Source: Collinsella sp.
GTDB taxonomy: Bacteria; Actinomycetota; Coriobacteriia; Coriobacteriales; Coriobacteriaceae
Length of the DNA stretch: 21,270 nucleotides
Direction of reading: 5' to 3'
NCBI GenBank assembly: GCA_019414465.1
Contig: DXLY01000032.1
Location: 1-21,270, forward strand
The notes below the pieces were generated by a model. The model saw only the letters and a program-made list of their open reading frames with translations, did not search any database and was not told where the DNA came from. A program made the translations under genes and the position numbers. Position 1 is the first letter of the stretch, and each line of letters opens with the position of its first letter. Of this stretch, positions 6,799 through 13,743 are shown one piece after another.

Positions 6799-8532
6799 TT
6801 ACTCCCTTAGTAGGCCCAACTTGCCAAGCCACTCGACAAAAGTAGTGATGATCCGCTCGGTGCGCATTTCGATGTCGCTCTCGGCGAAGTCGCCGCATCG
6901 CGCAATTTCCACGAGTTCGCGAACAGCGGTCCCCGACACCTCAACGCCCTTATCGTTCACATAGCCCTCATAATACTTGCGTTTATCCGTCAGTTGGTAA
7001 TCTGAGGCGCGAATATTTACGCGCTTCTCCAACATCGCCTTGTTTCCTAGTGCTTCAAGATTTGAGCGATTGGATAGCGGGTGCACCTCGTTACGCTTTC
7101 TTGCATAGATGTGTTCAATCTCGAGCGTTGTGTCCAAGTCCATGAGAGGTTGCTTAGGATCTGAATAGGCCCACCAAACAAGCATCGATCGTGTGAAGCG
7201 ACGCTGGTTGGTGAACTGATAGCTTCTGAAGCGTCCCGTAATTGTTTCACGGTCGAACAGATGGGCTGAAAAGTCGACCTTGCGACCTTCTACGATATCT
7301 ATGAGTGCGGGATAGACGGGACCGCGCAGGGCGTTTACGCCGGGACGCTCAAGTGAGTAGGCGTAGATGAATCCAGTGATGTAGCAAAGGAAATCGTAGA
7401 GCTCTTTGTCGTCTAGCTCGCCTTTGGTATTGCGCTTTGCCAGGAACCAGGTACTCAACAGATAAACCCACATGCCGTTGGGTGCATAATTGAGAACGAA
7501 TAGACGGCGTGCTACACGCTCGGAAAAGCCCTCCTGCGCATCAACCCGTTTCCAAAAATCGAGCAGAGACTCCAAATCGTCGAGCGTCGCGTCCTCGCGT
7601 AGGATTTCGTACGAGCTGTCGCTGTAGAAGTCGCGTAGACTTTTGGTTGTCGTGTCGCGGATGCCCTTCTTTGCACGGCGATAATACATATAGCGGGTGA
7701 AAAGCTCGTCGAGCGGCGTGCCCGAGGTTGGTTTGAAAATGAGGTTGGCTGTTTCCTCAAGCACTTTCCAACGCGCAACGAACTCGTCTTTGCGACCCTC
7801 GATGGAGAAGTGCTTGTAGAACTGGCTCTTAAAGATGTCAGCGTCTGCCAACGGGAGTCCACGGTCGTTCAAAGTCGAGAAGATTCTGAGCGCGGTGTCC
7901 TGGGATTCCGCTTCGATGGGAAGCAAGATTACGTTATTGAGAATGCGAGCGGCAAATAGGGCGATGTAGCTTGGCCACTCGCTTGCCATTTCGGCCATTC
8001 TTTTAGAGAAGAAGGCGTAATTGCGTGAATAGGCGCTGTGGGCCATGGGGCCCACGGAGCCGTGGCGCAATATATCTAGAAACTCATCTTTGTCGGAATC
8101 GCTCGCCACCTCTGAATCGATTTTCAGTGCATTCATGTCGGGGTCGTCGAACTCATCGGTCTTCCAGACGCAGCCAGCAATCGAGTCACGCACTTTAATT
8201 GATTGCTTGTCCTTCATGTTTGCGAACTTGTCGTAAAACGCCCTAAGCAGCAACATGATGGTTGTAAGTCTCTGCTGGCCATCGATTATTTCAAGCTGGC
8301 CTGCGTCGTTCTTGAAAGTAACAATGGGGCCGAGGAAGTATTCATCACTAGTGCTTTCGAAGGCGTCGCAGTCGTCGTTGGGAAACGCGAAGGTGAAGAG
8401 ATCGTCCCATAGCGTTGCACACTCGTCTTCGCCCCAGGCGTAAGGTCGCTGGTAATCTGGGATGAGGAAGTCCGAATGCTTATCTGTAAGGAGCAGCTTG
8501 ATCGTTTTCTGGTCGATGTTGAGCTTGGACAT
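6799..8532 (-). CDS. GmrSD/BrxU-like DUF262-DUF1524 nuclease, type IV restriction or anti-phage
   Basis: The start chosen is the ATG at 8532, which has GGAGG eight bases upstream; an upstream ATG at 8565 would sit at the likely transcription start. The 577-residue protein has an N-terminal DUF262 domain (GmrS-like) with the diagnostic DGQQRLT at residues 84-90 and PDYQRPYAW at 25-33. A helical middle part includes TLNDRGLPLADADIFKS. The C-terminal DUF1524/HNH-like domain (GmrD-like) has EIEHIYA with His about 474, then LGN and a later Asn. Single-chain GmrSD and BrxU enzymes cut modified phage DNA, using NTP. The usual HxxP of DUF1524 reads HIYA here. It stands alone, transcribed leftward, in an island with a WYL regulator and a HEPN protein. 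The family call is firm; the substrate is unknown. Confidence 0.85.
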   Translation of the reverse strand: MSKLNIDQKTIKLLLTDKHSDFLIPDYQRPYAWGEDECATLWDDLFTFAFPNDDCDAFESTSDEYFLGPIVTFKNDAGQLEIIDGQQRLTTIMLLLRAFYDKFANMKDKQSIKVRDSIAGCVWKTDEFDDPDMNALKIDSEVASDSDKDEFLDILRHGSVGPMAHSAYSRNYAFFSKRMAEMASEWPSYIALFAARILNNVILLPIEAESQDTALRIFSTLNDRGLPLADADIFKSQFYKHFSIEGRKDEFVARWKVLEETANLIFKPTSGTPLDELFTRYMYYRRAKKGIRDTTTKSLRDFYSDSSYEILREDATLDDLESLLDFWKRVDAQEGFSERVARRLFVLNYAPNGMWVYLLSTWFLAKRNTKGELDDKELYDFLCYITGFIYAYSLERPGVNALRGPVYPALIDIVEGRKVDFSAHLFDRETITGRFRSYQFTNQRRFTRSMLVWWAYSDPKQPLMDLDTTLEIEHIYARKRNEVHPLSNRSNLEALGNKAMLEKRVNIRASDYQLTDKRKYYEGYVNDKGVEVSGTAVRELVEIARCGDFAESDIEMRTERIITTFVEWLGKLGLLRE

Positions 8533-8570
8533 GCTGGAAACCTCCGTGCGGATATCCTTTTGCATCCAGA

Positions 8571-8576
8571 ATTATA
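8571..8576 (-). promoter_or_regulatory. Putative -10 element of the DUF262 gene
   Basis: Read leftward this is a perfect TATAAT, 38 bp ahead of the preferred start at 8532. A convincing -35 at 16-18 bp is not seen. Transcription would start near 8564, leaving a leader of about 30 nt and excluding the upstream ATG at 8565. Confidence 0.4.
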
Positions 8577-8810
8577 TTTCACAGAGTAAATAAGGTGCTT
8601 GATGACGGCACGATAGGACCAGAGAGCGCGGGGACGAATTGAAGGCCCGCATCCAGCACTCTCTTTATGTTCTAGCGGTTATTAGTCCCAAATAGCATGG
8701 AGAACCGCGTGCCCACTCACTTGGGATAAATCCTTACTCTCGTTCTTCCGAATACCACCCGTACTTTGTCATCTTGAAATACGGGGAGTAAATGGCGAAA
8801 TCGCAGGTGA

Positions 8811-8995
8811 AAGGGAGTAAAACGGCAAAGAAAAAGCCTCCGTCCCAACGCGGGAACGGAGGCCAGATTATCGTTTTTACTCACCGCCGTCGCTGGCGGC
8901 TTTGCCGTAACTCTCGTACGAAACGAAACTCAGGAGCACAGTGCAATACTCAAAAGAGCAGGTCAAAACCCTGTCAGCCTACTCCCACTCGATGG
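8811..8995 (-). repeat. guaA 3'-end repeat, copy A1 (displaced attachment-site-like copy)
   Basis: It matches 13558-13743 at about 160 of 186 positions by hand alignment, in the same orientation. It includes the last guaA codons (reading IEWE-stop leftward, 8979-8995), the downstream spacer, and a terminator hairpin with arms GCCTCCGT (8836-8843) and ACGGAGGC (8856-8863). The 17 bases at 8979-8995 are identical in both copies and are the probable crossover core. The rest of guaA is absent, so this is a displaced gene end as left by site-specific insertion. Confidence 0.75.
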
Positions 8996-9096
8996 CGTCG
9001 GTTCTGCCGTCCCGTCATTCCAGTTGCACCCAGTTTTCGGCATCGACACGGAACGCGTGCCGCCGAATGACGCGATGTCGCGTTTCGTCGGCTTCG

Positions 9097-9166
9097 GGGA
9101 CAAAAGTTGGGACAACCTCAAAAAACTTTTTTCAAACTCAGGGCTTTGAGTTTTTATTTTTGTCCC
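9097..9166 (+). terminator. Nested hairpins with T-runs, probable terminator
   Basis: Outer arms GGGACAAAA (9097-9105) and TTTTGTCCC (9158-9166) enclose an inner hairpin AAACTCA (9134-9140) / TGAGTTT (9147-9153), which is followed by TTATTTTT. The inner unit alone is a good intrinsic terminator. The outer arms make it an unusual 70-nt structure. Confidence 0.5.
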
Positions 9167-9263
9167 AAGGGGCACGGAGAGCCGCCTTTGGAGGCTCGAT
9201 ATCGCCGAAAACGCCCGTTTTGAAACTCAACCGCCTTTGAGCCTGCAAGCCACCAGCTTCAAC

Positions 9264-9374
9264 AGTAAGTGAGTCGACGCGGGTGGCTTACGAGCCGTTC
9301 ACAAAACCGCAGGCCACAGGTCTTTGTCAACGATAAGCAAAGTGAATAGTCTCAGGTGGCTTGCCCATGAGTTG
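9264..9374 (+). repeat. Dispersed ~111-bp repeat, copy B2
   Basis: This copy aligns without gaps to 326-436. Ahead of it, 9245-9254 (GCAAGCCACC) is the perfect inverse of GGTGGCTTGC within its end (9355-9364), so the whole copy can be closed by a 10-bp stem. A hairpin TTAGC/GCTAA (9387-9401) follows. On the minus strand the frame that is open in B1 has two stops here. Confidence 0.7.
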
Positions 9375-9503
9375 GCGTAAGCCTGTTTAGCAAAAGGCTA
9401 ATCGGACACGACAGGCCGCCCGCATGGCGACGGCGTTTCCCGTGCGGGCACAAACAGCCCTGCGTGCCCTGTCGCGCGATATCCCAATGCGACGTTCAGA
9501 ACC

Positions 9504-9692
9504 CTACCCGCCAAGCAGCCACCTCGCGAAATTCAGCACGAGCACGCCCTCCCGGGTATGGGGCTCATGCCTCGTGCGAGTGATGAGAATCTTCGGGAAT
9601 GCATCCCCGATGGATAGAATCGGCGCAATCTCCCTCTCGAGCGTCGAATCGGCGCCGATATCGTCGCTCACATACACTCTCCTTCCCGGTTT
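9504..9692 (-). pseudogene. 3' remnant of a DUF4143-type AAA ATPase gene
   Basis: The last 60 or so residues of this leftward frame (GRRVYVSDDIGADSTLEREI, later FPKILITRTRHEPHTREGVL, then a hydrophobic end with FARWLL) follow the C-terminus of the AAA ATPases with a DUF4143 domain. In that family a REGI-type motif precedes a short FL-rich end. Full-length members are about 400 residues. Upstream of 9692 the similarity stops, and there is no ATPase core or start. It is a broken gene inside the remnant-rich left end of the guaA-linked insertion. The recognition rests on a short segment. Confidence 0.4.
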
Positions 9693-9915
9693 CGAAACCT
9701 GGAAGGCAGTATGCGCAAGGATGCGTCGAGGTGCGATCCCAGTCGTACCATGCCAGCAGAGATGTCGAGGCACATTCGTTCATGCTGCAATGCGGGCATC
9801 GGAGATGAAAAAAAGCCCGTCGGGTAGTCATGGGCGTGCGGGAGCCCGCATCAGTAACCTGCCTCCTCGGTTGTCCCTTCTTTGCATGGTCGTCTACATA
9901 AAGGAGGAACCAGCC

Positions 9916-10197
9916 ATGCAGATCAGCATGCTTGCCCTTCTTGGGTCACGGACCGGGGAGGCGAGGGCCTCCGTCGGGACCGCCCCGAGCAACCGGCATA
10001 TCCAAGGAATGACAAGGCTCGATCGCTGTGCTGGTCAGGATGCCGAAGCGGGCCGTCCGCCAATCGGAATGCGGGTCAGGATGCTGCAACGTGATTCCAG
10101 CTGCAGGATACGGCTCCTTTGCGGTTGCCGCAAAACCTGCTGGCAACATTCTTACTATCCGAATGATGTACGCATCCCTTGGGATCGTTTCGCCTGA
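9916..10197 (+). CDS. Possible small protein, unrecognised
   Basis: AAGGAGG lies eight bases before the ATG at 9916, a strong ribosome binding site, and the frame stays open for 93 codons. The product starts MQISMLALLGSRTGEARASV and becomes rich in Arg and Cys, without domain character. Its end overlaps a transposase remnant on the other strand, which argues that the later part is not a conserved protein. Most likely this is the true start of a gene whose body has been replaced. Confidence 0.2.
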   Translation: MQISMLALLGSRTGEARASVGTAPSNRHIQGMTRLDRCAGQDAEAGRPPIGMRVRMLQRDSSCRIRLLCGCRKTCWQHSYYPNDVRIPWDRFA

Positions 10198-10246
10198 CCA
10201 GGGCCATCTTCAGCGCCTCATCGGCCAGCTCGGCAGGCGCCTCTTC
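10139..10246 (-). mobile_element. Fragment of an IS3-family transposase (OrfB, rve domain)
   Basis: Read leftward, residues EEAPAELADEALKMALVRRN and then GCVHHSDSKNVAS match the part of IS3-family OrfB where a helix (xELVxxALxMAxxRR) precedes the IHHSDxGSQYxS block of the DDE integrase core. Only about 36 residues are recognisable. The DDE residues outside this block, the terminal inverted repeats and OrfA are missing. It is a relic showing past insertion-sequence activity at this site. Confidence 0.5.
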
Positions 10247-10339
10247 CACGCGTAATAGCCCTGGCGGGTCACCTACGCAACCAAAGATACAAAAGGGATC
10301 GAATGGCCAGAAAGGATTGTCCTTGCCGACAGGCAATCC

Positions 10340-10369
10340 TTGACAAACGAGCTTCAGCCTCCTTAAAAT
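10340..10369 (+). promoter_or_regulatory. Promoter of the mef-msr-like operon
   Basis: TTGACA (10340-10345), a consensus -35, is followed after 18 bp by TAAAAT (10364-10369), five of six matches to the -10. Transcription would start near 10376 and give a leader of about 130 nt before the pump gene. A hairpin AAGGATTG/CAATCCTT (10312-10341) just upstream may isolate it from read-through. Confidence 0.7.
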
Positions 10370-10409
10370 TGCGTGGTTTGCCGAACTGAGTCAGCGAAGG
10401 AGGGGTGTC

Positions 10410-10445
10410 GTGGTTGGTCTTTTCCGCACGTGGATGAGCGCCTAA
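10410..10445 (+). CDS. Candidate 11-residue regulatory leader peptide
   Basis: AAGGAGG (10397-10403), a perfect Shine-Dalgarno, lies six bases before a GTG at 10410. The ORF reads MVGLFRTWMSA then TAA (10443-10445). It is within the transcribed leader of the pump gene, starting about 35 nt after the predicted RNA start. Its last two sense codons (AGC GCC) form one arm of a hairpin that competes with the terminator-like hairpin immediately downstream. Ribosome-stalling leader peptides with this layout control erm, mef and msr genes in other bacteria. The peptide sequence matches none of the arrest motifs I know (RLR-type, IFVI, MYLIFM), so sensing of an antibiotic is inferred from position only. 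Confidence 0.5.
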   Translation: MVGLFRTWMSA

Positions 10446-10477
10446 AAAGCGGCGCTGTTATGGCGTCGCGCTGTTTT
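10437..10477 (+). promoter_or_regulatory. Attenuator with mutually exclusive hairpins ahead of the pump gene
   Basis: Arm 1, AGCGCC (10437-10442, in the leader ORF), can pair with arm 2, GGCGCT (10451-10456). Alternatively GCGGCGC (10449-10455) pairs with GCGTCGC (10463-10469), a 7-bp GC stem with one G-T pair and a 7-nt loop. That stem is followed by GCTG and TTTT (10474-10477). A ribosome finishing the leader would cover arm 1 and let the second, terminator-like hairpin form. A ribosome stalled earlier would leave arm 1 free and favour read-through. The T-run is short and set off by four bases, so termination strength is uncertain. Confidence 0.5.
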
Positions 10478-10505
10478 GCACGCCATTCCACGATTGGACA
10501 TAACC

Positions 10506-11792
10506 ATGATGTTTGAAACCTCTCGGCGCAGGTCTGTTTCGCTGTGCCATTCATGGCAATTTAAGATTTGTTTCGTATGGGGCGGGGAGCTCGTGTCGAC
10601 ATTGACGAGCTCGATTCTCCAAATGGGTCTCATTTGGCATATCGCCCTCACGACAGGATCATCTTCTCTCCTCTCCCTGGCATCGCTGGCAGGCTTTCTG
10701 CCGATTGCTTTGTTCGGAGTCCTTGCGGGCGCCGTTGTCGACAGACTGCCTTTGAAGCGTGTCCTCATCGGCGCCGACCTCTTCGTTGCCGCGGTGGGTG
10801 CCGCCTTGGCGATTGCCTCGTTGGCCGGCAGCTTACCTGCATGGCTAATTCTCATCGCCTTGTTTCTCCGTGCAGTTGGTACTTCGTTCTACACGCCGGC
10901 CTCCCAATCTCTCACGCCCCATCTCGCCCCGCCAGAGCATCTCGTTCGCCTATCGGGGGTGACTCAGGCGATTCAGTCCGGCGGATACATTCTTGGCGCC
11001 GCGCTCGCGGCAGTGATTTATCCCGTGGCGGGCATTACCGCTATGATTGTCCTCGACGTGCTGGGGGCGCTTTTCGCTTCTTTAGCCGTCCTCGCCGCAC
11101 AGATAGACGCAGGGGGCCTCGACGAAGCCGACCGCAGCTTGTCCTTTTCCAATAAGGTTCGAGAGCTCTTCTCTGAGATTTCGGACGGCTACAAGCTGAT
11201 TAGGGGGTACAGGGGGCTGTTCGCCCTTCTTTGGTGCGGGTTCGTCTTCGCTTTCGCGTTCTCTCCGCTCGCGGCATTGTTCCCAATAATGACCTTGGGG
11301 CATTTTGGCGGTAGCACGGGGGATGCCGCTTTGGTGGAGGTCCTTTTTTCTGCAGGCATGCTGGCTGGGTCCGGTATCTTGGCGGTTACGGGAGGGTTCC
11401 GCAATAGGTCGTTCACCATGGTCGCCGCGATTGCCGGCTTCGGCATTGCCGCAATCGTATCCGGATCGCTCGGCCCGTCGCTGTTCGCTGCTTTCCTGCC
11501 GGTGAGCTTTCTTATGGGCGCATGCTCCCCGTTGTACGCGGGAACCCAGACTGCCCTTATGCAGGAGCAGATACCTCCTGAGTACCTAGGCCGCGTTTTC
11601 GGCCTCTACGGAACCATCATGGCTTGGGCCATGCCCATGGGCCTCGCAGCTCCCTCCGTTTTTGCGGATCTGCTTGGAGCTCCGTTATGGTTCGTCGGCT
11701 CTGGAGCGACCATGGTACTGCTTGCGATGGCTATGCTGCTTGCTCCGAGCGTCCGAAGCGCGGGGAAAAGAGATACCGGGCAGATTCAATAG
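10506..11792 (+). CDS. Mef-like MFS efflux pump (putative macrolide efflux)
   Basis: A 428-residue, 12-helix transporter of the drug efflux major facilitator family. Much of its length follows Mef(A)/Mef(E) as I recall them: ILQM after the first helix, SLASLAGFLPIALFG, VDRLPLKRVLIGADL (motif A region, near residues 78-92), TSFYTPASQSLTPHLAP, QTALMQEQIPPEYLGRVF, and MAMPMGL-like residues after it. Mef proteins export 14- and 15-membered macrolides and work with Msr(D). The start is uncertain: ATG codons at 10506 and 10509 lack a good Shine-Dalgarno, and the N-terminus would be about ten residues longer than Mef(A). It follows a promoter, leader peptide and attenuator, and is followed by an msr(D)-like gene. 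Family is firm; macrolides as substrate are inferred from similarity and pairing. Confidence 0.85.
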   Translation: MMFETSRRRSVSLCHSWQFKICFVWGGELVSTLTSSILQMGLIWHIALTTGSSSLLSLASLAGFLPIALFGVLAGAVVDRLPLKRVLIGADLFVAAVGAALAIASLAGSLPAWLILIALFLRAVGTSFYTPASQSLTPHLAPPEHLVRLSGVTQAIQSGGYILGAALAAVIYPVAGITAMIVLDVLGALFASLAVLAAQIDAGGLDEADRSLSFSNKVRELFSEISDGYKLIRGYRGLFALLWCGFVFAFAFSPLAALFPIMTLGHFGGSTGDAALVEVLFSAGMLAGSGILAVTGGFRNRSFTMVAAIAGFGIAAIVSGSLGPSLFAAFLPVSFLMGACSPLYAGTQTALMQEQIPPEYLGRVFGLYGTIMAWAMPMGLAAPSVFADLLGAPLWFVGSGATMVLLAMAMLLAPSVRSAGKRDTGQIQ

Positions 11793-12051
11793 CCCAAGCA
11801 TTCGAAAAAGAGGCGGCAGCCATCGGTTCAAGCGTCAGCCTTCAAGCCCTTGCGACGACGAGGTATTGCGCCGACATCCCACATCGCGCTCCTTATTCGT
11901 CGCCAACTATCATTTTCGGATTTGCCGGCTTGCGCAAGGTCAAAACGCTCGCGCCGGCAATTGGGCAAAGGCGAAAAATCGACGTGAGCGATTCTTTATT
12001 GGCATGGCTGCGCTTCCAGAAAACGACAATACACAAAAGGTGGTTCAACTT
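11793..12051 (+). other. Intergenic region between the mef-like and msr-like genes
   Basis: About 260 bp separate the genes, longer than in the streptococcal mef-msr(D) arrangement. A perfect inverted repeat, TTGCCGGC (11922-11929) and GCCGGCAA (11953-11960), encloses 23 nt. No T-run follows. The msr frame is open through the whole gap back into the mef gene, without a ribosome binding site. I found no separate leader ORF with a good site. Confidence 0.4.
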
Positions 12052-13521
12052 ATGGAACTCATAGTCAAAGCTAAAGACATCTTTTTGGAATATGCCGGCC
12101 GCGATATTCTGGACATCGAAGAATTGGAAATCTACCCCTACGATCGCATCGGCTTGGTAGGAGACAACGGTGCAGGCAAAACCAGCCTGCTAAAAATCCT
12201 GAGCGGCAATCTAACCATTGCGGACGCCGACGTCAGGCGCTTCGGCAGCATTGCCCTCATCGGCCAGCTCGACGAACTCGACCTTGATGCGGCTCAGGAC
12301 AACGGCGAGATGCTCTCCCGTCTCAACGTCGCCGAAGTGGCGCAGGAGACGATGAGCGGCGGGGAGGAAACACGCGCCAAGATTGCCTCTGCGCTCTCCC
12401 AGCATGCAAGCGCGATCTTCGCCGACGAGCCTACGAGCCACCTCGACCAAGACGGCATCCGCCTTCTCGTCGGACAGCTCAAGGCATTTGATGGGGCCCT
12501 GCTCATCGTGAGCCATGACCGTCATTTTCTCGACCAGGTGGTAGACAAGATCTGGGAGCTCAAAGACGGCGGTATTTCCGAATTCTGGGGTGACTACTCC
12601 GACTATCTGCGACAGAAAGAAGAAGAGCGCAAAGCTCAGGCGACTCGATACGAAGAGGCGATGCGCGAGCGCGATCGCCTCGAAGCCGCCATCGAAAAAC
12701 AGCGGAAAAAAGCACGGCAGGTCGACGCCAAGCGGAAGGGTGCGAAAAAAAGCAACGAGTATGCAGGTCGCTTGGGGCATCAGAAAACAACCGGCACCAA
12801 GCAGAAGAAAATGCATCAGGCAGCTAAGAACATGGAGAAGCGCCTCGAAGCGCTCGAAGGGATCGAGGCCCCAGATAGCATTCGCGCCGTGCGCTTCCGC
12901 CAGAGCAAGGCCCTGGAACTGCACAGCAAATTTCCCATCTCGGCAGATGATTTCAGCTTGAGCTTCGGCAACTGCGTGCTCTATGACCACGCGAAATTCG
13001 AGATACCGCTCGGTGCCAAAGTGGCCATCACCGGTGGCAACGGCACAGGAAAGACCAGCCTGCTGAAGGCAATCGTTCGACGCGCCGACGGTATCAACAT
13101 CTCTCCCAAAGCAGAGATCGGCTACTTCGAACAGACAGGTTACAAGTTCGACGCCCGCCAGTCTGTGATCTCGTTCATGCAGAATGGTTGCGAGTACAGC
13201 ATGACCGAAATTCGAGGCATCCTCGCCTCTATGGGAATCGGACCGCGCGACCTGACAAAGGACGTTGGCGTTCTCTCGGGAGGCGAAGTCATCAAGCTGC
13301 TACTCGCGAAGATGCTGCTGGGCAGATACAACATCTTGCTCATGGACGAGCCTGGAAATTACCTGGACATCAAGAGCGCCGAAGCCCTCGAGCAGATGAT
13401 GAGCGCCTATGCCGGAACGATAGTGTTCGTCTCCCACGATAAGAGGCTGGTCGAGAACGTCGCAGACATTGTCTACGAAATAAAGGACACCAAGCTAGTC
13501 AAAATCTTTCAGCGCGAATAG
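12052..13521 (+). CDS. Msr(D)-like ABC-F ribosomal protection protein
   Basis: The ATG at 12052 has AAGGTGG eight bases upstream and gives the MEL start typical of Msr(D). The 489-residue length is close to Msr(D) (487). It has two ABC domains and no membrane part. Domain 1 has Walker A GDNGAGKT (37-44), signature MSGGEETR (101-108) and Walker B FADEPTSHLD (123-132). A basic linker (about 185-285) holds RLGHQK and RFRQSKALELH. Domain 2 has Walker A GGNGTGKT (328-335), LSGGE (408-412) and LLMDEPGNYLD (429-439). ABC-F proteins of this group bind the ribosomal E site and dislodge macrolides from the exit tunnel. It follows the mef-like pump and is ended by the terminator at 13578-13616. Class is secure; the drug spectrum is inferred. 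Confidence 0.88.
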   Translation: MELIVKAKDIFLEYAGRDILDIEELEIYPYDRIGLVGDNGAGKTSLLKILSGNLTIADADVRRFGSIALIGQLDELDLDAAQDNGEMLSRLNVAEVAQETMSGGEETRAKIASALSQHASAIFADEPTSHLDQDGIRLLVGQLKAFDGALLIVSHDRHFLDQVVDKIWELKDGGISEFWGDYSDYLRQKEEERKAQATRYEEAMRERDRLEAAIEKQRKKARQVDAKRKGAKKSNEYAGRLGHQKTTGTKQKKMHQAAKNMEKRLEALEGIEAPDSIRAVRFRQSKALELHSKFPISADDFSLSFGNCVLYDHAKFEIPLGAKVAITGGNGTGKTSLLKAIVRRADGINISPKAEIGYFEQTGYKFDARQSVISFMQNGCEYSMTEIRGILASMGIGPRDLTKDVGVLSGGEVIKLLLAKMLLGRYNILLMDEPGNYLDIKSAEALEQMMSAYAGTIVFVSHDKRLVENVADIVYEIKDTKLVKIFQRE

Positions 13522-13557
13522 CCCTAAATGAGCAGGAAATAATCCCCGAACGGAGAC

Positions 13558-13743
13558 AAGGGAGTAAAACGGCAAAGAAAGAGCCTCCGTCCCAACGCAG
13601 GGAACGGAGGCTCTTTAATCGCTTTTACTCATCTCCGTCGCTGGTGGCTTTGTCATGACTCTCGTACGAAACGAAACTCAGCGGCATAGTGCGGCACTCA
13701 AAATCGCAGGTCAGAACCCTGTCGTCCTACTCCCACTCGATGG
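13558..13743 (-). repeat. guaA 3'-end repeat, copy A2 (functional gene end)
   Basis: This copy covers the last six codons of the intact guaA, its stop, and about 165 bp of downstream DNA with the terminator. It pairs with A1 at 8811-8995 as a direct repeat. Together they bracket the 4.6-kb segment with the mef-msr-like operon, as expected for an insertion at the guaA 3' end that restored the gene. Confidence 0.75.
13578..13616. terminator. Bidirectional terminator between msr-like gene and guaA
   Basis: A 13-bp perfect stem, AAAGAGCCTCCGT (13578-13590) with ACGGAGGCTCTTT (13604-13616), can be extended by an inner CCC/GGG. T-rich tracts lie on both sides in the needed sense, so it can end both the rightward msr-like and the leftward guaA transcripts. 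Confidence 0.75.

Noticed and set aside
8979..8995. A second guaA gene
   Set aside because: Only the last few codons and downstream DNA are duplicated; no further guaA sequence adjoins them.
326..9374. Integron-type attC cassette array as an explanation of the three repeats
   Set aside because: I could not find paired core sites of the RYYYAAC and GTRRRY type, spacing between copies is very uneven, and there is no integron integrase.
11662..12051. N-terminal extension of the msr-like frame back into the mef-like gene
   Set aside because: The extension overlaps mef coding sequence, lacks a ribosome binding site, and is absent from Msr(D)-type proteins; the ATG at 12052 has a good site.
12211..12990. 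A 259-codon minus-strand frame opposite the msr-like gene
   Set aside because: It lies wholly antisense to a protein with complete ABC motifs and has no ribosome binding site or family resemblance.
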